NCBI RefSeq assembly: GCF_003864255.1 | Contig: NZ_QWEZ01000001.1 | Location: 1,922,001-1,986,000 of the forward strand | Source: Aestuariirhabdus litorea | GTDB taxonomy: Bacteria; Pseudomonadota; Gammaproteobacteria; Pseudomonadales; Aestuariirhabdaceae | Direction of reading: 5' to 3' | Length of the DNA: 64,000 nucleotides | Shown here: one piece after another, positions 50,949-60,875 of the stretch | Numbering within the stretch: position 1 is the first letter of the stretch | Layout: every line of letters starts with the position of its first letter | Program-made: the position numbers and the translations under genes | Notes under the pieces: model-generated | Told to the model about the DNA's origin: nothing | The model's database searches: none | Seen by the model: only the letters and a program-made list of their open reading frames with translations

Positions 50949-52910
50949 TCAGGGCGAGGTCCCCCACAAGCGCTCGGCCAGGCCCGACACCCGATGGGTG
51001 CGTGTCCCCAGGGCACGCTCCAACAGTTCATCCCCGATCATCAAGCCCAACCGCTTGCGCGCCCGCGTGATACCGGTATAGAGCAGTTCGCGGCTAACCA
51101 GGGGACGATGCTCCGGCGGCAGTACCAGCAGCGGATGGTCAAACTCCGAGCCCTGGGACTTGTGCACCGTCATCGCGAACACCGTGCTGTGCTGGGGCAT
51201 TCGCCCCGGGGTAATCCAGCGCAGCTCGCCCTGGGCGTTTTCGAAGCAGACCCGAATCTCACCATTGCGCGCCGGATCCGGCATCGCCACACCGATATCG
51301 CCGTTGAACAGGCGCATACCATAGTCGTTGCGGGTCACCATCACCGGACGCCCCGCGTACCAGACGCCCTCCCCGCGGATCAGCCCCTGCTGGCGCAGCG
51401 CCCGTTCGATGCGCGCGTTGAGCCCCTCGGCGCCGTAATCTCCCTGCTGCAACGCGCACAGCACCTGGAAACGCCCCAACAGGTCGAGTACGGTCCGGGG
51501 ATCGAAGTCGGCCCCCGGCTGCAGGGCCTGCAGGTAGGGGGTATAGCCGGCCACCGCGCACTCCAGCATACGCCGGTAACCCTCAGGACCGAGGGCAAAG
51601 CGGTTCAGGTCGGGTCGATCTGCGGCCAGCAGCTGCCGCACTAGCGCGACATCACCGGCATTGACCGCGCTCGCCAGCTGGCCGATGCCACTGTCACCAG
51701 CAAAGCGATAGCTGTGACGCAGCAGGCCGATACTGTTGTTGATCGCCGCACGCTCCGTCTGGGGCCGGTCGGGGGCCGGTTCAGCCAGCAGAGGTGCATC
51801 ACAGAGCCCCGCCAACAGCTGCCACTGCTGGGGCGAGTAGGCCGGCAGCCCCTGGCCGCAGATATCCCCCAGCACACTGCCCGCCTCGACCGAAGCCAGC
51901 TGGTCACGATCCCCCAGCAGGATCAGCTGAGCCTCCTCCGGCAACGCCTCCAGCAGGTGAGCCATCATCGGCAGGTCCACCATCGAGGCCTCATCCAGCA
52001 CCAGCAGATCGAGGGAGAGGGGGTTGTCCCGGTGGTAACGAAAATGACCACCGCCCCCCTGCCAGCCCAGCAAGCGGTGCAGGGTGGCGGCCTCCTCGGG
52101 GATCGCCGCCAGCCAGCCGGCCTCCACCGCCAGCGCGGGGTCCTCCACCAGCCCCCGCTTGGCCTGCTTGATCGATTCGGTCAGCCTCGCCGCCGCCTTA
52201 CCGGTGGGGGCCGCCAGCCGGATACGGGGCTCAAGACGGCGGCTCAGCCGGAACTGCTCCACCATCGCCAGTAACAGTTTGGTGACCGTGGTGGTTTTGC
52301 CGGTACCCGGCCCCCCACTGATCACACTGAAGCGGCGGGTCACGCTGACCGCAGCCGCCACCTGCTGCCAGTCGACCTCCCCGGCACCCGATCCAAACAG
52401 CTGCGCCAGGGTGCGTTTGAGGGCGTCGGCATCGAGGGGGGCGCTGGCCATGGCCCGCCGCCCCAGATCCTCGGCCAGGGCGCACTCGTACTGCCAATAG
52501 CGGTTGAGGTAGAGTCGCATCCCCTCCAGCACCAGGGGTGCGCGTACGCCAGACTGGAAGGCCGCCTGCCAGTCCCCCTCAAGGGGGTAGATCACCGCCT
52601 CGGCCCCCTGCGAAGAGGTCAGCAACGCCGCCCGCCAGTGCTCGGCCTCGGGATACTCCAGAGGCAGGCCCGAATCCTGGGCGACGGTGCGCAGATCGAT
52701 GCAGACGTTGCCCTTGGCCAGCTCGTAACTCAGCAGCAGCGCCGCCAGCAGCAGCTCATCCCGGGGGGAGTCCCCCAGCTCCTCCATAAAACTGGCAAAA
52801 TGCCAGTCCAGGGCACTGATGCGCCCCTCAAGGCGCAGTTGGCGCAGGCGCCCCTTGAGAGGCGAATCGCTGCTGTCCCCCACTCGCTCGCGTGTTGCGT
52901 TTTCAGTCAT
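50949..52910 (-). CDS. recD: Exodeoxyribonuclease V subunit alpha
   Basis: A 653-residue superfamily 1B helicase, the fast 5'-3' motor of RecBCD. ISGGPGTGKTTTVTKLL is Walker A (about residue 190), LLVLDEASMVDLPMM Walker B, LILLGDRDQLASVEAGSVL motif III, and FAMTVHKSQGSEFDH a late motif. The ATG at 52910 overlaps the recB stop by eight bases; an open frame a little upstream (52943) lies inside recB and is less likely. Last gene of recC-recB-recD. Confidence 0.96.
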   Translation of the reverse strand: MTENATRERVGDSSDSPLKGRLRQLRLEGRISALDWHFASFMEELGDSPRDELLLAALLLSYELAKGNVCIDLRTVAQDSGLPLEYPEAEHWRAALLTSSQGAEAVIYPLEGDWQAAFQSGVRAPLVLEGMRLYLNRYWQYECALAEDLGRRAMASAPLDADALKRTLAQLFGSGAGEVDWQQVAAAVSVTRRFSVISGGPGTGKTTTVTKLLLAMVEQFRLSRRLEPRIRLAAPTGKAAARLTESIKQAKRGLVEDPALAVEAGWLAAIPEEAATLHRLLGWQGGGGHFRYHRDNPLSLDLLVLDEASMVDLPMMAHLLEALPEEAQLILLGDRDQLASVEAGSVLGDICGQGLPAYSPQQWQLLAGLCDAPLLAEPAPDRPQTERAAINNSIGLLRHSYRFAGDSGIGQLASAVNAGDVALVRQLLAADRPDLNRFALGPEGYRRMLECAVAGYTPYLQALQPGADFDPRTVLDLLGRFQVLCALQQGDYGAEGLNARIERALRQQGLIRGEGVWYAGRPVMVTRNDYGMRLFNGDIGVAMPDPARNGEIRVCFENAQGELRWITPGRMPQHSTVFAMTVHKSQGSEFDHPLLVLPPEHRPLVSRELLYTGITRARKRLGLMIGDELLERALGTRTHRVSGLAERLWGTSP

Positions 52911-55900
52911 CGGCCCCCTCCAACAGCGCGTCCAGCGCCGCAATCAGCTCCCTGTCGGGCTGGTCGTAATAGATCCCCTGCTGGCCACTGCCATCGGCCA
53001 TGCCCCTGAGGAACAGGTAGTAGCAGCCCCCCAGATGACGCTCATAGTCGTAGTCGGCCAGGCGGGTTTTCAGGTAGCGGTGCAGGGCCAGGGTGTAGAT
53101 CAGGCTCTGCAGGTCGTAACGGTGCTCGAGCATCGCCTGTTCAAGGGCCGCCGGGGCGTAATCCTCGGCACGATCGCCCAGGTGGTTGGACTTGTAGTCG
53201 AGCACGAAATAGCGCCCCTGATGCTCAAACACCAGATCGATAAAGCCCTTGAGCATCCCCTTCAGGCGCTGGAACTGCAGCGGCGCCACCCCCTCCAGGG
53301 GCAGGTGTCCGTGGTGCTCGAGCAGGCGGTTCAAAGCCGGGGCCTCGAGGGAGGCCACCGGCAGCAAGAACTCCATCTCCACCCGTTTGCGCTGTGTGGA
53401 CAGCTGGCGAAGGGCAAACCCCGTTTCCAGTCCCGACAGCGGACAGGCCAGTACCTGCAGTAGCCAGTCGGCGAGGGGCTGCACCCAGGCCGGGTCGTAA
53501 TCCTCCGCTTGCAGGCGCGGTGCCAGCATCGCTTCGATCGAGGCCCGCTCGGCCTGTTCGAAATCCAGGTTCTCGAACAGGCTGTGGAGAAAGGTGCCCG
53601 CCTGGGCGCCGCGGGGAAAACTGAACGCATCCAGCCTCAACGGCTCTGTGGCCGCCACCCTGGCCTCGGTCTGCAGCTCGGGGTCGAAGCCGGGTAGCTC
53701 CCCCCAGGCCCCACCTACCGGGGTACCGTTACTGCCATGGGCGACCAGCGCCGAGTAGCTGCCGATGCGCCAGTCATTGGCCACCATCCCCTTAAAGGCA
53801 CAGACTGACAAGGCTTCGGTCTCTGCCTGAGGGGGCTGCGGCGGTGCGATCGGTCCCTGCGGCGGCGCCTCGATACGCAACACCCCGGCACCAAACCGCT
53901 GGTCGGTAAAGGCCTGCAGGCGTTGCAACTGGGCTCCCAGCCCCTCCTCCAGCGAACCCTCCCGGGCGCTGTTGAGCAGGTAACCGATGGCGCTGGCGGC
54001 AAGGCGCTGGCGCGAGCGGGCATCGACGTTGGCGATCCCCAGATAACAGGCGTGGATCGAGCGGGTCAGCGCGACGTAGAGCAGGCGCAGGTCCTCGGCC
54101 AATCGCTCCTGCTCCCCCTTCTCCTGCGCCTCCTGGCTGTCGGTCAGGTCCCAGTAACGCTGGCCCGCTTCGTGGTAGCGTCCGCTGCGGCTGGCGCGGT
54201 AGAGGCTGATAAAGGGCAGGAATACCAGCTCGTACTCGAGCCCCTTGCTGCTATGGATGGTGACGATCTTGACCAGTTTGCGGTCGCTCTCCAGTCGCAG
54301 CTGCTGCTCGTCGCCGCCCTCGCCCTGGGCTCCCAGCTGCTGCGCAAACCAGCGCAGCAGGCCGTGCTCCCCCTCCACCTCCAGGCTGGCCTGCTGCAAC
54401 AGCTCGCCCAGGTGCAGCAGATCCGTCAGGTGGCGCTCCCCCTCTTCCCGCATAACCTGGGACTCAGCAATCCCCAGCTCACGCATCAGCTGGTGCAGCA
54501 TGGGCAGTACCCCTTGATACTGCCAACACTCGCGGGCTTCGATAAAGCGCTGCTGCATCGCCTCCCAGCGGGACTCCTCCCGGGTCAGTCGATCCAGCTC
54601 CGCGGCGCTGTAGCCCAGCAGCGCGGTAGCCAGGGCGGCATTGAACAGGCGTTCGTTGGTGGGTTCGGCCACCGCCATCAGCAGACGCAACAGGTCACCG
54701 GCCACCGACGTGGAAAACACGCTGTCGCGGCTGAGGAAAACGCTGTCGATGCGTTGGCGGGCCAGTGCACGACGCACCAATGCCGCCTCGAAACGCGACC
54801 GCACCAGTACCGCCATATCCCCCGGCTGGAGGGGGCGATCACCGATGCAGGCCTGCCCCTGGTAGGTGCTGGTGAGCAGGCGGCTGATCTCCAGTGCCGT
54901 AGCGCGGGCAAAGTCCTGGCGAATTGCCTCCGCCGGTACCGGGTTATCGCCGGCAGGGTGGGGCCAGACACAGAGCCCCTGCAGCGGCTGCCCCGCCACC
55001 ACCAGGGGTGACTGGTCGGCCCTGCCCGCGGCACGAACCGGCTCGTAGCGGATCTGGCGGTCGTAGATAAAGGGGGCGCCGGAGAAACCGAACAGGGCGT
55101 TGACGGCGTCCACCATCGCCCGCGTGGAGCGCCAGTTGGTCTCCATGCCGAAGGTGCCCTGGGCACTCTCCCGGGCCTGCATGTAGGTAAAGATATCGGC
55201 GCCGCGGAAACTGTAGATCGCCTGTTTGGGGTCGCCGATCATCAACAGCCCGGTCTCACCGTCACGGCCCTGACCATAGAGGCGGCTGAAGATGCGGTAC
55301 TGCAGCGGGTCGGTGTCCTGGAACTCGTCGATCAGGGCCAGGGGGTAGAGGCCACGAATCCGCGCTGCCAGCTCCTCAGCACGCTCGCCCTCAAGGGCAC
55401 CCGCCAGCCGGCTCAGCAGGTCGTCGGGCATCATCAACGCCTGGCGCTCCTTCTGCTGGCGCAGGTGGTGGCGCACAAACGCCAGCGCCTGGCTACGCAG
55501 CAGCGCTTTGTAGGGGGGCTGCTGGACCAGCAGCTCATCAATCTGCTCAAACAGGGGGTGGCGCGGTGGCTCCCCCTTGGGGGTTTTGTCGATCAGCATC
55601 GACTGGGCAAATTTATCGATCTTCTCCGGCAGCGACGATGATTCGCTGCGGGCCCACTCGGTAACGGCATTGAGCCAGGCCGGCAAGTAACGCTTGGAGT
55701 AGGAGTTCTTGCTGACGCCGGAGCCCTGAATCAGCGCTTCCAGCTCGCCGCCGGCCTCCAACCAGGCCCCCTTGAAGCGATCCAGGCGCGCGCGGTAGTC
55801 GTCGTGCATCGCCTCGAGGTCAACAGCTTCGAGGCTTGGCAGCAGCCGCGTATCCTCGGCGCTGATCATCGGTTCGATATCGGCCAACAGGGCCCGGGGA

Positions 55901-56463
55901 CTCTTCCACAGCCCTCCTACGATGGCGGCCAGTTCGGGATCGAGGGGGTAGAAGCTCTGGCGCCAGAAATCCTTGACCGCCTGGTACTTCAGGGGCCGGT
56001 CATCCATGGTGAATTCGCTGCTGAACAGCACCCCGCTCTCGAAGGCGTTGCGGGTCAGCATACGCCAACAGAAACCGTGGATGGTATAGATCGCCGCCTC
56101 ATCCATCTGCCGCGCTGCTTGCTCCAGGCGCGCCACCTGCTCCTCTCGCGCCAGCGGTGAGTCGGCGAGAATCGCCGCCAGAAGCGGGTCACCCGCCTCC
56201 CCCCGCAGCAGTGCCTCCCGTGCCTCCACAATACGCCGGCGGATGCGGTCGCGCAGCTCACCGGTGGCGGCCTCGGTAAAGGTCACCACCAGAATCTGCT
56301 CGCACCCCAGCGGCTGCTCGCGTCCTACCGCCAACAGGGCACGCAGGTAGAGGGCGGTGATGGTGTAGGTCTTGCCGGTACCGGCGCTGGCCTCGATCAG
56401 CTGCACCGAGTGCAGGGGCAAGCGGCGCGCGTCCAGGGGCTGGTGAGCGGATGGCTGGCTCAT
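52903..56463 (-). CDS. recB: Exodeoxyribonuclease V subunit beta
   Basis: A 1186-residue helicase-nuclease. Walker A is IEASAGTGKTYTITALYLRA near residue 25; ALIDEFQDTDPLQYRIF is motif II; VKIVTIHSSKGLEYELVFLP is motif V. The C-terminal nuclease domain has GTFLHSLFENLDF, LKGFIDLVFEHQGRYFVLDY and KSNHLG, giving the catalytic Asp and Lys. With RecC and RecD it degrades and processes double-strand breaks. Start overlaps the recC stop as ATGA. The length matches E. coli RecB (1180). Confidence 0.97.
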   Translation of the reverse strand: MSQPSAHQPLDARRLPLHSVQLIEASAGTGKTYTITALYLRALLAVGREQPLGCEQILVVTFTEAATGELRDRIRRRIVEAREALLRGEAGDPLLAAILADSPLAREEQVARLEQAARQMDEAAIYTIHGFCWRMLTRNAFESGVLFSSEFTMDDRPLKYQAVKDFWRQSFYPLDPELAAIVGGLWKSPRALLADIEPMISAEDTRLLPSLEAVDLEAMHDDYRARLDRFKGAWLEAGGELEALIQGSGVSKNSYSKRYLPAWLNAVTEWARSESSSLPEKIDKFAQSMLIDKTPKGEPPRHPLFEQIDELLVQQPPYKALLRSQALAFVRHHLRQQKERQALMMPDDLLSRLAGALEGERAEELAARIRGLYPLALIDEFQDTDPLQYRIFSRLYGQGRDGETGLLMIGDPKQAIYSFRGADIFTYMQARESAQGTFGMETNWRSTRAMVDAVNALFGFSGAPFIYDRQIRYEPVRAAGRADQSPLVVAGQPLQGLCVWPHPAGDNPVPAEAIRQDFARATALEISRLLTSTYQGQACIGDRPLQPGDMAVLVRSRFEAALVRRALARQRIDSVFLSRDSVFSTSVAGDLLRLLMAVAEPTNERLFNAALATALLGYSAAELDRLTREESRWEAMQQRFIEARECWQYQGVLPMLHQLMRELGIAESQVMREEGERHLTDLLHLGELLQQASLEVEGEHGLLRWFAQQLGAQGEGGDEQQLRLESDRKLVKIVTIHSSKGLEYELVFLPFISLYRASRSGRYHEAGQRYWDLTDSQEAQEKGEQERLAEDLRLLYVALTRSIHACYLGIANVDARSRQRLAASAIGYLLNSAREGSLEEGLGAQLQRLQAFTDQRFGAGVLRIEAPPQGPIAPPQPPQAETEALSVCAFKGMVANDWRIGSYSALVAHGSNGTPVGGAWGELPGFDPELQTEARVAATEPLRLDAFSFPRGAQAGTFLHSLFENLDFEQAERASIEAMLAPRLQAEDYDPAWVQPLADWLLQVLACPLSGLETGFALRQLSTQRKRVEMEFLLPVASLEAPALNRLLEHHGHLPLEGVAPLQFQRLKGMLKGFIDLVFEHQGRYFVLDYKSNHLGDRAEDYAPAALEQAMLEHRYDLQSLIYTLALHRYLKTRLADYDYERHLGGCYYLFLRGMADGSGQQGIYYDQPDRELIAALDALLEGADD

Positions 56464-59400
56464 GACTGCACCTCCGGTTTCAGACTCTCAAGTTTGCCGG
56501 TTTTGAGTGCCCTCAGCATCGGCAGCAGCACCGCCTCGGCCAGGGCCGGCAGGTCGCTGTCCCGCAGGGCATCGGCAGAGGGGTAGAGACGCGACCAGTA
56601 GGGGTCGTCGGCATCGCCCGACTTGAACTCCCCCCCCTCCCAGGCGGCCGAGGCTTTCGTCCAGCACTGCGCCTCGTCGCCCCCCTTGTCGAGGCTCCGA
56701 GCCCAGGCCATCGCGGCCTGCAGCGGAAGCGCCAGGGGTTGCTGCAGGCCCTGTTGAAACAGTTGCAGCAGGGAGTCGAGCCGGTCGCGGGCCCACTCGG
56801 CCTGCTCAATGGCCTGCAGCTGGGCGTACTCATCGATGGTGATAAAAAAGGAGTGCGTCGGGGTACCGCAGGCGTTCAACGCCAGGTGGTGCAACCAGAG
56901 GCGCAGGCAATCGGCATCACGCAGCTTTCCCGCCCGCCAGAGCACCAGGCGCTCGCCCTCGAACAGGTTGCCGATACGACCCAACAGGCGTCCCGAGGGC
57001 AGCGAAATCTCCAGGGTTTTGACCTGCTCCGGTCCGCGCCGCAGCCTGCGTAGCGGCTCCTCCAGGCTATGGGCCCGCGCCTGCCAGTCGATCAGCTGGT
57101 GCTCGCCAAAGCCGGCGTGGGGCAGCTCCCCGGAGAGCCGCAACTGTTGCTGCCAGGGCTCGGGGCTTTCGCCCCGCAGTTGGCGCTCGACCAGCTCCGT
57201 ACAGGCACGGTAGCGCAGCAGCGGATCTTCCTCAAAAGGTTCGTCCGCCTCCTCCATCGCCCCAAACTGGTCAAAAAACACCCGCAAGCGCTGGTTAAAA
57301 AAGTAGCGGGCACTGTTGTCGAAAAAGCGGCTCAAAGCCGGCATCTCCACCCGCCCTGCATCCCCTCCCAGATCGCCCCCCTGCTCGCCATCGGGTGGTG
57401 GCAGCGGCTGCGCGCAAAAGGCGGCGGCCGGCTGGCCGGGGCCACTTAGCTGGTGCGCTTCAAGCGTCTGTGCAACGCTCAGCCAGCGCCGGTCAAAGCT
57501 CTGGCCATCCCATGCCGAATCTGCGCCGGGCAGGAAGTTTTGACGCCCAAAAGGTTGCAGGCTGTGCTGGCGCTGCAGCCCGGCAAGCAGCCGCTCGGCA
57601 CTGGCCCGGTGAGAAAGATCGCTCTCCCCGGCCGCAACAAACCCCTGCTGGCAGTATTCGACCAGCTCGGTCACCAGCACCGAGGGGACCCGCTCGCTGT
57701 TGTCGCGAATACTGCGCCCGACGTAGCTGATATAGAGTTTCTCCCGCGCCGACAGCAGTGCCTCCAGAAACAGGTAGCGGTCATCGTCGCGGCGGGAGCG
57801 ATCACCGAGACGGGGCTTGACGGCCATCAGGTCAAACCCCATGGGTGGCAGCGAGCGGGGGTAGGCGCCATCGTTCATCCCCAGCAGACAGATCACCCTG
57901 AAGGGAATCGAGCGCATGGGCATCAGGGTGCAGAAGTTGACCTGACCCGCCAGAAACCGGTGTGAGCCTCCCTCATCTTGCAAGGTGGCCTGCAGGTGCT
58001 CAAGGAACACTTCCGGGGAGAGGGGCTCTTCGAAGCCAACCCCCTTAAGGCGCTTCACCAGCTGATCGAGGGCGCGCAGAATCAGTCGGAAGCTGTATTC
58101 GGTGTCGCTGTCCTTGCTGTAAAAATCCTGCAGCAGCTGCTGGCAGCGCTGCTGCCACTGATCCACCGTGGCGCTGCGGGTGAGCCGTTGTTGCAGGGTG
58201 TCGAGCTGCTCCAGGTAGTCAATCAATTTACCCAGTTTCTGCGCCCCCAATCCCTCGATTCCCTCGAAGGGCTGGATAGCGGCAAAGCTGCCCTCCCGTT
58301 CACGGCGCGAAAGCCCCAGCAACATGCGGCGCACACCAAAGCGCCAGCTGTTCTGCTGCTGGGGGTAGAGGCCGGCTGAGGACAACTGCTCGGCATCCAG
58401 CCCCCAACGAATGCCGCTCTCACGAATCCAGTCGCGCAGCTCGTCAAACTCATCCTGTTGCAAATCGAAGCGCTCCATCACCTGCGGCACCTCGAGAATA
58501 TCCAGCAGGCGGGTGACCTCGAAGCGGCTGCCGGGGATCTGCAGTAGTTGAAAAAAACTCACCAAAAGCGGGTTCTCCGCCTGCACTCCGCGATCGGCGA
58601 TGGAGTAGGGAATCGGGTGTTCGCGACTGCCAAACACCGACTGGATGGCGGCGCTGTAGTGGTCGATCTGGGGCACCATCACCAGCACATCCCTGGGCTG
58701 CAGGTTGGGATCGGCGTTGAACAGCGCCAGCAGGCGGTCGTGAAGCACCTCCACCTCCCGCATGGGGCTGTGGCAACTGTGCAGCTCCAGCGAGCCGTCG
58801 CCGGCGGGTAACGGGGTTTTGTGGTGGCTATCGTCGGGCAGCGGCGTGCCGGGGGGCAACGCCCCACGATTATTCAGCTCCAGCAGGTCCCCCTGCAGCA
58901 TTCCCAGCAGTTGGGTCGGGGGGCGTTCGATAAAGTGCTCCCGGTGCTCCACCGCCAGGGCGGGGTCCAGCCCATGCAACTGCGCCTGGTAGTCGCGCCC
59001 CAGTTTGCCCATGGAGGCCAGCAGGGGGTTATCCCCCCCCAGGCCGGAGGCCTGCGCCTGCCAGCTCTGGTGGGCCGGGTCCTGCAGGTCGCCCCAGTAA
59101 TGACGGCAGGGGTTGAGCTGCATCAGGTGTACGTCACAGCGCTGACCCAGGTGGTGCAGTACCTCCAGGTACTGGGGGGCGAGGGCCGAGACGCCAAACA
59201 GGAAAATGCGCTCGGGTAGATCCAGATCGTCCTGGCTGGCCAGACGGTCGATAAAGCGCTGCTGCAGATTGGCCCGATGGGCCTCGTTACCTCCCCGCTC
59301 GCGGTTGTAGGCCACCAGCGCCCGCCACAGAATCGGTTGCCAGGGGTGCTCGGCCTCCGCCTCGGTACCGGCCTTTTCCTGCTCCCAGTCGAGTATCCAC

Positions 59401-59831
59401 TGCGGCCGGTAGACCAGGTACTGGTCGAAGATATCGGCCACCTTCATCGCCAGCTGATAGCGCTTGCGCTGTGCCGGGTCGTCGGCAAGGTAGCCCCGCA
59501 GGGAGCTGAACTCCGGCTGCGACAGGAAACGGGGCAACAGCTGCATCAGGACCCAGCCCATTGATTCCTTGTTGAAGGCGGACTCCTCGGGCATATCCGG
59601 GAACACCCGCGTAAACAGCTCCCAGATAAAGCTCGACGGTAGCGGAAAGCGGATATTGGCGGCCACCCCCAGGTTCGCGGCCAGACGCTGCTTGAGCCAC
59701 TGCGCCATGCCGGGACTTTGTACCAACACCACCTCGTCGGCCAGGGGGGACACCAGCGGCTGTTCGCGTATGGTATCGGCGATCAGGGCCTGGTGGATCT
59801 CCGCGAAGTTGGAGTGGTAGATCTTGAGCAT
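56460..59831 (-). CDS. recC: Exodeoxyribonuclease V subunit gamma
   Basis: A 1123-residue subunit that recognises Chi. The opening MLKIYHSNFAEIHQALI and VLVQSPGMAQWLKQRLA, VANIRFPLPSSFIWELF, then CHSPMREVEVLHDRLLALF and IPYSIADRGVQAENPLL match RecC; FCTLMPMRSIPFRVICLLG is the inactive-helicase core. First gene of the operon; overlap with recB is four bases. Close in length to E. coli RecC (1122). Confidence 0.97.
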   Translation of the reverse strand: MLKIYHSNFAEIHQALIADTIREQPLVSPLADEVVLVQSPGMAQWLKQRLAANLGVAANIRFPLPSSFIWELFTRVFPDMPEESAFNKESMGWVLMQLLPRFLSQPEFSSLRGYLADDPAQRKRYQLAMKVADIFDQYLVYRPQWILDWEQEKAGTEAEAEHPWQPILWRALVAYNRERGGNEAHRANLQQRFIDRLASQDDLDLPERIFLFGVSALAPQYLEVLHHLGQRCDVHLMQLNPCRHYWGDLQDPAHQSWQAQASGLGGDNPLLASMGKLGRDYQAQLHGLDPALAVEHREHFIERPPTQLLGMLQGDLLELNNRGALPPGTPLPDDSHHKTPLPAGDGSLELHSCHSPMREVEVLHDRLLALFNADPNLQPRDVLVMVPQIDHYSAAIQSVFGSREHPIPYSIADRGVQAENPLLVSFFQLLQIPGSRFEVTRLLDILEVPQVMERFDLQQDEFDELRDWIRESGIRWGLDAEQLSSAGLYPQQQNSWRFGVRRMLLGLSRREREGSFAAIQPFEGIEGLGAQKLGKLIDYLEQLDTLQQRLTRSATVDQWQQRCQQLLQDFYSKDSDTEYSFRLILRALDQLVKRLKGVGFEEPLSPEVFLEHLQATLQDEGGSHRFLAGQVNFCTLMPMRSIPFRVICLLGMNDGAYPRSLPPMGFDLMAVKPRLGDRSRRDDDRYLFLEALLSAREKLYISYVGRSIRDNSERVPSVLVTELVEYCQQGFVAAGESDLSHRASAERLLAGLQRQHSLQPFGRQNFLPGADSAWDGQSFDRRWLSVAQTLEAHQLSGPGQPAAAFCAQPLPPPDGEQGGDLGGDAGRVEMPALSRFFDNSARYFFNQRLRVFFDQFGAMEEADEPFEEDPLLRYRACTELVERQLRGESPEPWQQQLRLSGELPHAGFGEHQLIDWQARAHSLEEPLRRLRRGPEQVKTLEISLPSGRLLGRIGNLFEGERLVLWRAGKLRDADCLRLWLHHLALNACGTPTHSFFITIDEYAQLQAIEQAEWARDRLDSLLQLFQQGLQQPLALPLQAAMAWARSLDKGGDEAQCWTKASAAWEGGEFKSGDADDPYWSRLYPSADALRDSDLPALAEAVLLPMLRALKTGKLESLKPEVQS

Positions 59832-59958
59832 GTCGATGAGGGATCCCGAAAAAAGCAGAACTACAGGCTACCCGAGCCAGAGGGGGTTGACCATAGGTGA
59901 CCGGAGTCACCTGTCGCCCCAGGCGACAGGTCTGGCGAGATCCGTTAGCAGGCTCGCT

Positions 59959-60663
59959 TTACTGGGGTTCGAGGGGTAACTGCCAGTCGATGGGCGCCTC
60001 TCCACGCTCCATCAGCCAACGGTTGGCGGCGGAGAAGTGGCCGCAGCCGATAAACCCCCTGTGCGCAGACAGCGGTGAGGGGTGCGGTGCCCGCAGCACG
60101 CAGTGGCGCTGCGCATCGATAAAGGCCCCCTTGCGCTGGGCGTAGCTGCCCCAGAGCATAAACACCAGGCCATCGCGCTGTTCGTTAAGGCGGGCAATGG
60201 CGCGGTCGGTAAAGGTCTCCCAGCCCTGGTTCTGGTGGGAGGCGGCCTGGGATTGCTCCACGGTCAATACCGAGTTCAGCAGTAACACCCCCTGCCGGGC
60301 CCAGTGCATCAAGTAGCCGTGAGGCGCGGGGCTCACCCCGAGGTCCCGCTCCAGCTCCTTGTAGATATTGACCAACGAAGGGGGAATGCGTACCCCGGGC
60401 CGCACTGAAAAGCTGAGACCGTGGGCCTGACCTTCGCCGTGGTAGGGATCCTGCCCGAGGATCACCACCTTGACCCGGTCAAAGGGGGTGGTATTGAAGG
60501 CATTAAATATCTCGGAACCCGCCGGGTAGACCGCCTTGCCCGCCTGCTTCTGCTGCTGCAGGAACGCCCGTAGCTGCTCCATGTAGGGCTGGCTGAATTC
60601 GGCTTCCAGCACCGCCTTCCAGCAGGGCTCGAGCTCCACTTTCCTGTGGGATTCGGGTCGCAT
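59959..60663 (-). CDS. ung: Uracil-DNA glycosylase
   Basis: A 234-residue family 1 glycosylase that removes uracil from [23 protein letters not shown] holds the catalytic Asp (72) and water-activating loop; [18 protein letters not shown] binds uracil; [20 protein letters not shown] is the DNA-intercalating loop with the second catalytic His. The ATG at 60663 has a GGAGGAG site and is chosen over a Met ten codons upstream. It is separate from recC by about 125 bases. Confidence 0.97.
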   Translation of the reverse strand: MRPESHRKVELEPCWKAVLEAEFSQPYMEQLRAFLQQQKQAGKAVYPAGSEIFNAFNTTPFDRVKVVILGQDPYHGEGQAHGLSFSVRPGVRIPPSLVNIYKELERDLGVSPAPHGYLMHWARQGVLLLNSVLTVEQSQAASHQNQGWETFTDRAIARLNEQRDGLVFMLWGSYAQRKGAFIDAQRHCVLRAPHPSPLSAHRGFIGCGHFSAANRWLMERGEAPIDWQLPLEPQ

Positions 60664-60875
60664 CGGGTGGACTCCTCCAGTAGGTGCCTGCATAAAAGGC
60701 CCCGATTATACCCACAGCCTGCGCCGACTATCACCCACCGGCCCGCGCAATCATTCATTGGAGTGATAGTTTACATCCCCCCTTGCCGACCCGAAGATCC
60801 TTTGGTGCAATGGAGAACAATACGCCCAGAGCGATCCGATAACCGCCATTTGATAACAATAACAGCGAGCACTCT